Source: CAWVWF01 sp963933885 (GTDB taxonomy: Bacteria > Bacteroidota > Bacteroidia > Flavobacteriales_C > GCA-002722245). Taken from it: DNA of 9,220 nucleotides. Shown piece by piece: positions 5,911 to 9,220 of this stretch. Numbering within the stretch: position 1 is the first letter of the stretch; the number at the start of each line of letters is the position of its first letter. The notes under the pieces were generated by a model. That model saw only the letters and a list, made by a program, of their open reading frames with translations. It searched no databases and was not told the DNA's origin. Location of the stretch: positions 1 to 9,220 of the forward strand of contig CAWVWF010000148.1 in the NCBI GenBank assembly GCA_963933885.1. Direction: 5' to 3'. Both the position numbers and the translations under genes were made by a program.

Positions 5911-7314
5911 TTAACCTTTATCCATTCTTACTATTTTAGGATAAAATTTCCCTACTACGTTTACTAAATGCTTTTGAGATTTCATTACCTCTTCAATGTT
6001 TTTGTAGGCAATAGGAGCTTCATCTACTCCACCTCCAATGAGCGTTATTTTTTCTTTTTTCAATATTTTGTTTAACGCGCTTCTTGTTATAGCCTTTCTT
6101 GCTTTTGTTCTCGAAAGATCTCTTCCAGCACCATGTGATGCAGAGTTTAATGAGGAACTTTCTCCTTTACCACTTACAATATATCCTGGATGAATCATGG
6201 AACCGGGAATGATCCCCAGCTCACCTTTGTGAGCTGGGGTTGCACCTTTTCTGTGCACAATCAATTCCTGATCTTCAATGTTTTCTTTCCAGGCGAAATT
6301 GTGATGATTCTGAACTTTTGCAATTGGTTTACAACCTAAAACTTTAGCCAACCTTTTATGAATATGATCGTGACAAGCTTTCGCATAATCACCAGCTAAA
6401 TTCATAGCCAACCAATATTCCATACCCTCTTCGCTGTTCACATCTAACCAAGCCAAATGTTGTGCTTCTCTTGGAAGTTTACATTTCTCTTTAGCTAATT
6501 TGGTGTAATTCATTGCTACAGCGGCACCAAAACCTCTAGATCCTGAGTGTGTTAATACACTAACATATTCACCTGCTTCTAAACCTAGTTCATTATTTGA
6601 TTCAACTTTTGTAATTCCAAATTCCACAAAATGATTTCCTGATCCAGAACTTCCTATTTGCTTTCTTGCCTTGTTTAGTAAAGGTTTAAGAAATGGAACT
6701 TCTCTAAATTCACTTCTGTCAAAAAGGTCATCATCAATTGGTTCATCAAATCCTTCTCCTTTCCCAAATCGAGTTTCACGTTTTAGAGCTTCAGCGAGTT
6801 GGTAATTATAACGTTCTAAATAAGCTGGTCGAATATCATATACTGTTAAGCACATTCTACACCCGATATCTACACCTACTGCATACGGAATTATTGAGCT
6901 TTTTGAAGCTAAAACTCCACCTATTGGTAAGCCATATCCATAATGTGCATCAGGCATTAACGCGCCTTTATCTGCAATGGGTAATCTCATTGCTAAATCC
7001 ATTTGTTGGATTGCGTTTGAAGAAATGTGATTTTGCCCAAATACGTTGTAATCTCCTGCTTCTTTTTTCAAGTCTATATTACTAATATGATCTAGTGTTT
7101 TCACAACTACAAACTCTTCGGCTAACTGTTGGAAAGCTTCGTGATTTTGGTATTTTTCAGCATTTAAAAGAACGTCTTCTAATATTGTTAATTTCTCCTT
7201 TTTAGGGAGATGTTTATAATGTTTCTGCATTGCATCAATTGCAATACTTTTTGATTTCGGACTTATATATCCTAGCTTACTGAGGTCTTTTCCTCGTAAT
7301 TTATTTGTCGCCAT
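5911..7314 (-). CDS. rtcB: RNA-splicing ligase RtcB
   Basis: This 467-residue GTP- and Mn-dependent RNA ligase joins 3'-phosphate or 2',3'-cyclic phosphate ends to 5'-OH ends. All family landmarks are present: GVDIGCRMC (147-155) with metal-binding Asp149 and Cys152, then GSSGSGNHFVEFG, HSGSRGFG, QNHHNFAW, GSMIHPGYIVSGKG and SASHGAGRDLSR. His394 in the last motif is the residue that accepts GMP. The protein is longer than E. coli RtcB (about 408 residues), with an N-terminal extension (about 1-75, starting ATNKLRGKDLSKLGY). Linkage to prfH (11-base gap) places it in the RtcB-PrfH class that reseals 16S rRNA cut in the decoding centre, whereas E. coli rtcB is linked to rtcA. The ATG follows an A-rich leader without a clear Shine-Dalgarno. 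A terminator and a short reading frame lie upstream. Confidence 0.95.
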   Translation of the reverse strand: MATNKLRGKDLSKLGYISPKSKSIAIDAMQKHYKHLPKKEKLTILEDVLLNAEKYQNHEAFQQLAEEFVVVKTLDHISNIDLKKEAGDYNVFGQNHISSNAIQQMDLAMRLPIADKGALMPDAHYGYGLPIGGVLASKSSIIPYAVGVDIGCRMCLTVYDIRPAYLERYNYQLAEALKRETRFGKGEGFDEPIDDDLFDRSEFREVPFLKPLLNKARKQIGSSGSGNHFVEFGITKVESNNELGLEAGEYVSVLTHSGSRGFGAAVAMNYTKLAKEKCKLPREAQHLAWLDVNSEEGMEYWLAMNLAGDYAKACHDHIHKRLAKVLGCKPIAKVQNHHNFAWKENIEDQELIVHRKGATPAHKGELGIIPGSMIHPGYIVSGKGESSSLNSASHGAGRDLSRTKARKAITRSALNKILKKEKITLIGGGVDEAPIAYKNIEEVMKSQKHLVNVVGKFYPKIVRMDKG

Positions 7315-7455
7315 TTTTTTATTTTAAGCATAGCAAGGCCATGTAACGCAAATGCGTAAATCGACTTACTTGTTTGAAATTTTGTGAGTGCTCGTTAGTG
7401 ATTAAGCATAGCAATTTTGCTATCCTAATTTCTAACTGTTTGTACCGATGGCAAT
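7315..7455 (-). other. Leader between terminator and rtcB, with direct repeats and small dyads
   Basis: TTAAGCATAGCAA occurs twice (7324-7336 and 7402-7414), 78 bp apart. The second copy runs into a perfect dyad, ATAGCAA-TT-TTGCTAT (7408-7423). Another small dyad, ACGCA-AA-TGCGT, is at 7346-7357. I see no good TTG-N19-TAnnTTTG promoter for rtcB in this stretch, which favours (without proving) transcription entering from the promoter at 7597-7626. Confidence 0.4.
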
Positions 7456-7483
7456 AAAAAAAACCCGATCGGCTGATCGGGTT
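7456..7483 (-). terminator. Rho-independent terminator upstream of rtcB
   Basis: Read on the minus strand, the stem AACCCGATC/GATCGGGTT is a perfect 9 bp with loop AGCC, and it runs directly into eight T residues (A8 on the plus strand, 7456-7463). It is oriented to stop minus-strand transcription coming from the promoter at 7597-7626, before rtcB. No T tract follows on the plus strand. It could end a short independent transcript or act as an attenuator. Confidence 0.85.
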
Positions 7484-7514
7484 CTAGAGTATATTCTAAA
7501 TCTTAGAAAGTTGT

Positions 7515-7562
7515 TTAACTTCCTACCGACCAATTTCTGTATTTGACAATTCGCTTTAACAT
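7515..7562 (-). CDS. Putative 15-residue leader peptide (MLKRIVKYRNWSVGS)
   Basis: A minus-strand ATG is preceded by GAGG five bases upstream, which is better than at most starts in this window. It opens 15 codons ending in TAA. The peptide is strongly basic (five Lys/Arg), with no run of one amino acid as in classical biosynthetic leaders. It lies about 30 bases downstream of a consensus promoter and ends 31 bases before the terminator stem. The segment TTGGTCGG within its codons 10-13 can pair with CCGATCAG in the terminator's first arm and loop (8 pairs, two of them G-U). Translation could therefore decide whether the terminator forms. Expression is unproven. Confidence 0.45.
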   Translation of the reverse strand: MLKRIVKYRNWSVGS

Positions 7563-7596
7563 ATGCACCTCGATTTTAAACTTCGTGATTACAATG

Positions 7597-7626
7597 CAAA
7601 TGTAATTATAGTTTTTACATTACCAA
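7597..7626 (-). promoter_or_regulatory. Consensus Bacteroidota promoter (minus strand)
   Basis: On the minus strand, TTG (7626-7624), exactly 19 bases, then TACATTTG (7604-7597) match the Bacteroidota housekeeping consensus TTG-N19-TAnnTTTG at every fixed position. The expected start of transcription is near 7590. The transcript would contain the 15-codon frame and reach the terminator after about 135 nt, or rtcB after about 276 nt if it reads through. Confidence 0.75.
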
Positions 7627-7791
7627 AAATAAAGTTGATTAATTTGTAAATTAATTGATTTGCAGAATATAATTTGGTATTTATAACTTAGTGCAGAATA
7701 AAAAAATAAGCCATATTTAGGTTTTCACCAGAATATTTTTTTACATTAGTGCCGATAAGTTTTTTGAATAACCATCAAACCTTATAATCTT

Positions 7792-8142
7792 ATGGCAATT
7801 AAAATCACAGATGACTGCATCAATTGCGGTCAATGTATCGCGGAATGCCCTAACACCGCAATTTATGATGAAGGGACATTATGGACAATGGCAGAGGGTA
7901 CTAATCTTTCTGGTCCAGTAAAAACAATCAACGGTATTATCGATGCAGAAGAGGAGCAAGAACCAATAGGAATTGGGGACGACTACTTTTACATTGCGCC
8001 AGACAAATGCACAGAGTGTATTGGGTTTAACCCAGAACCTGCTTGTGCGGCAGTTTGCCCAATGGACTGTTGTGTTGAAGATGAAGATCACGTTGAATCT
8101 GAAAGTAAACTTCTAATCAAGAAGAAAAAACTTCACGACTAA
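7792..8142 (+). CDS. Dicluster ferredoxin, 2[4Fe-4S]
   Basis: This is a 116-residue soluble electron carrier. The first cluster motif is C-x2-C-x2-C-x3-C-P, with Cys9, 12, 15 and 19 in CINCGQCIAECP. The second is C-x2-C-x8-C-x3-C-P, with Cys73, 76, 85 and 89, and the longer middle gap is typical of the Alvin/YfhL-like group. Between them is an acidic insertion of about 50 residues (AEEEQEPIGIGDD). Two further cysteines follow at 93-94. The protein is acidic except for a lysine-rich tail (LLIKKKKLHD). It has no export signal. In Bacteroidota such ferredoxins serve various oxidoreductases, and no partner is encoded nearby. It is transcribed away from the rtcB leader, with its own upstream region, and is followed by a strong double hairpin that probably ends the transcript. 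Confidence 0.93.
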   Translation: MAIKITDDCINCGQCIAECPNTAIYDEGTLWTMAEGTNLSGPVKTINGIIDAEEEQEPIGIGDDYFYIAPDKCTECIGFNPEPACAAVCPMDCCVEDEDHVESESKLLIKKKKLHD

Positions 8143-8153
8143 TTTCAATTTCT

Positions 8154-8288
8154 CTCACGCGCATGTTCCGGAGGACATGCGTGTGTACTTACATTCGCAT
8201 CTCCAGATGCGAGTTGTAATTGTTGTTTGGCGTGTCTGGAGACGCAAGAGTAGATACACACGCATGTCCTCTGGAACATGCGCGCGAG
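8154..8288. repeat. REPIN-like double inverted-repeat element (135 bp)
   Basis: Two outer arms of about 36 bp (8154-8190 and 8252-8288) are nearly perfect reverse complements. Each arm is itself a hairpin: GCATGT-TCCGGAGG-ACATGC on the left and GCATGT-CCTCTGGA-ACATGC on the right. Two inner hairpins follow, CGCATC-TCCA-GATGCG (8196-8211) and GTGTC-TGGA-GACGC (8232-8245). Nested palindromes with TCCGGA/TCCAGA/TCTGGA centres resemble REP pairs mobilised in trans by RAYT (Y1 transposase relative) enzymes. No such gene is in the window. Starting 12 bases after the ferredoxin stop, it probably also terminates that transcript. Confidence 0.8.
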
Positions 8289-8411
8289 GAATATTTTAAT
8301 AAATTTTAACATCTGATTAAACCTTTTTAATATCCTGTTGTCCTACCCATAATAGGAGGAATATGCCATGTAAAACCGTATATTCAAATTTCCATTCAAA
8401 TAAGGCTAATT

Positions 8412-9220
8412 ATGAGAAAGATATTTTGCTCACTACTTTTCGCAATTTCAGCCACATATTCGGGGATGGCCCAAACAACTGTTGGTTTAATTTCAAATAC
8501 TACGAATTCATTTGAAGGTTATACTTTATTTGGACCACAAGACAGTAAAAACACTTACTTAATTAACAATTGTGGTGACGTTGTAAATACATGGACAAGT
8601 ACTTACAATCCAGGATTATCATCTTATTTATTGGAAGATGGAAATCTATTAAGGACTGGTAGAATTACTGGACAAGGTGGAGGATCAGGAGTTGTAGAGT
8701 TGTTTGATTGGAACGGAAATCTACTATGGGATTATTCCGTAAAAAACAGCCACGGAAGACAACATCATGATGTTGAATTACTACCAAACGGGAATATTTT
8801 ATTAATTGTTTGGGATGAAAGAACAGCAGCAGAATTAACTGATAACGGAAGTTCAACAACACAGAGTTATATTAATTCAGAACAAATTGTAGAAATTCAA
8901 CCAGATTATAGCAACAATACAGCTACAGTTGTTTGGGAATGGAAAGCGTTTGATCATCTTATTCAAGATGCAGAACCATCAAAAAGTAATTATGGAATTG
9001 TAGGAGACCATCCAGAAAAAATAGACGTTAATTTTTTAACCCACAACAAAGCAGATTGGCTTCATTTTAATGGTGTTGATTACAATGCCGAGTTGGATCA
9101 AATCATTATAAGTAATCACAACTTTAGCGAATTTTGGATCATCGATCATTCAACATCAACACAAGAAGCAGCTTCATCAACAGGAGGGACATACGGACAA
9201 GGAGGTGATTTATTATATCG
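8412..9220 (+). CDS. Exported arylsulfotransferase-like beta-propeller protein (5' part only)
   Basis: The frame is open for 269 codons to the window edge, so the C-terminus is missing. A signal peptide (residues 1 to about 21, MRKIFCSLLFAISATYSGMAQ) directs export. The mature part has repeated propeller-like strands (TYLINNCGDVVNTWTSTY, GVVELFDWNGNLLWDYSV). It has two blocks typical of the arylsulfotransferase (ASST) family: HHDVELLPNGNILLIVWDE with His118/His119, and DWLHFNGVDYNAELDQIIIS with His218, followed by SEFWIIDHST. These families move sulfate between phenolic compounds. The sulfated-His residue of E. coli ASST cannot be placed because the end is absent. Many such Bacteroidota proteins end in a type IX secretion sorting domain, which cannot be checked here. 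The start is supported by the signal peptide, and its Shine-Dalgarno is weak. Confidence 0.82.
   Translation, partial: MRKIFCSLLFAISATYSGMAQTTVGLISNTTNSFEGYTLFGPQDSKNTYLINNCGDVVNTWTSTYNPGLSSYLLEDGNLLRTGRITGQGGGSGVVELFDWNGNLLWDYSVKNSHGRQHHDVELLPNGNILLIVWDERTAAELTDNGSSTTQSYINSEQIVEIQPDYSNNTATVVWEWKAFDHLIQDAEPSKSNYGIVGDHPEKIDVNFLTHNKADWLHFNGVDYNAELDQIIISNHNFSEFWIIDHSTSTQEAASSTGGTYGQGGDLLY

Noticed and set aside
6738..7085. 115-codon plus-strand open frame inside rtcB
   Set aside because: It is antisense to a strongly conserved RtcB coding region, and its protein is low-complexity leucine/histidine-rich.
7657..7791. Promoter search for the ferredoxin gene
   Set aside because: Only partial matches to TTG-N19-TAnnTTTG were seen (for example TTGATTTG at 7655-7662, with wrong spacing), so none is annotated.
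8354..8515. Strong AGGAGG followed by an ATG (8363) opening a 50-codon frame overlapping the arylsulfotransferase start
   Set aside because: The peptide has no recognisable features and overlaps the signal-peptide-bearing gene in another frame. The AGGA is also half of a small TCCTA/TAGGA dyad. It could still be a leader frame, but the support is too thin to list.

Overview
The window looks like AT-rich chromosomal DNA from a member of the Bacteroidota, probably a flavobacterium-like organism. Four things suggest this: signal peptides ending in a Gln-containing site, a promoter matching the Bacteroidota TTG-N19-TAnnTTTG consensus, weak or absent Shine-Dalgarno sequences at most starts, and intergenic inverted-repeat families of the CHPERSRR and CHSCGGRNLDVS type (named after their chance translations). 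No species is assigned. There is no rRNA, tRNA, CRISPR array or transposase gene in the window.

Left part (1-4035). A low-complexity TGT tract and a G10 run border a small minus-strand gene (105-329). Next comes a membrane-spanning AraC-type regulator with a predicted periplasmic sensor domain (544-1656). About 700 bases without genes follow, holding a roughly 300-bp element with terminal inverted repeats and then strong hairpins. Next is an exported protein fusing a NagZ-type GH3 domain to an alpha/beta-hydrolase (2374-4035). The most striking observation here is that the same two-site motif, GAATTGTATA-N11-GAATTGTACA, occurs upstream of the small gene (minus strand, 384-414) and upstream of the GH3 gene (plus strand, 2248-2278). 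The orientation relative to each gene is the same and the period is exactly 21 bp. It looks like the operator of a small regulon, plausibly run by the AraC protein encoded between the two copies.

Middle part (4036-7791). A minus-strand TPR protein lies convergent to the GH3 gene. Two short inverted-repeat elements separate it from a minus-strand operon: rtcB (RNA ligase), prfH (GGQ release-factor homologue) and an overlapping unrecognised 94-codon gene. RtcB-PrfH pairs are known from other bacteria as a repair and rescue system for ribosomes with cleaved 16S rRNA. Upstream of rtcB there is a consensus promoter, a 15-codon reading frame and an intrinsic terminator. The end of the 15-codon frame can pair with the terminator's first arm, so this may be a leader-peptide attenuator that senses translation. 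That is an inference.

Right part (7792-9220). A dicluster ferredoxin is followed by a 135-bp REPIN-like double hairpin, and then by the start of an exported arylsulfotransferase-like protein that runs off the window. The noncoding repeats make up much of the intergenic space and appear to be mobilised in trans, since no mobilising enzyme is encoded here.
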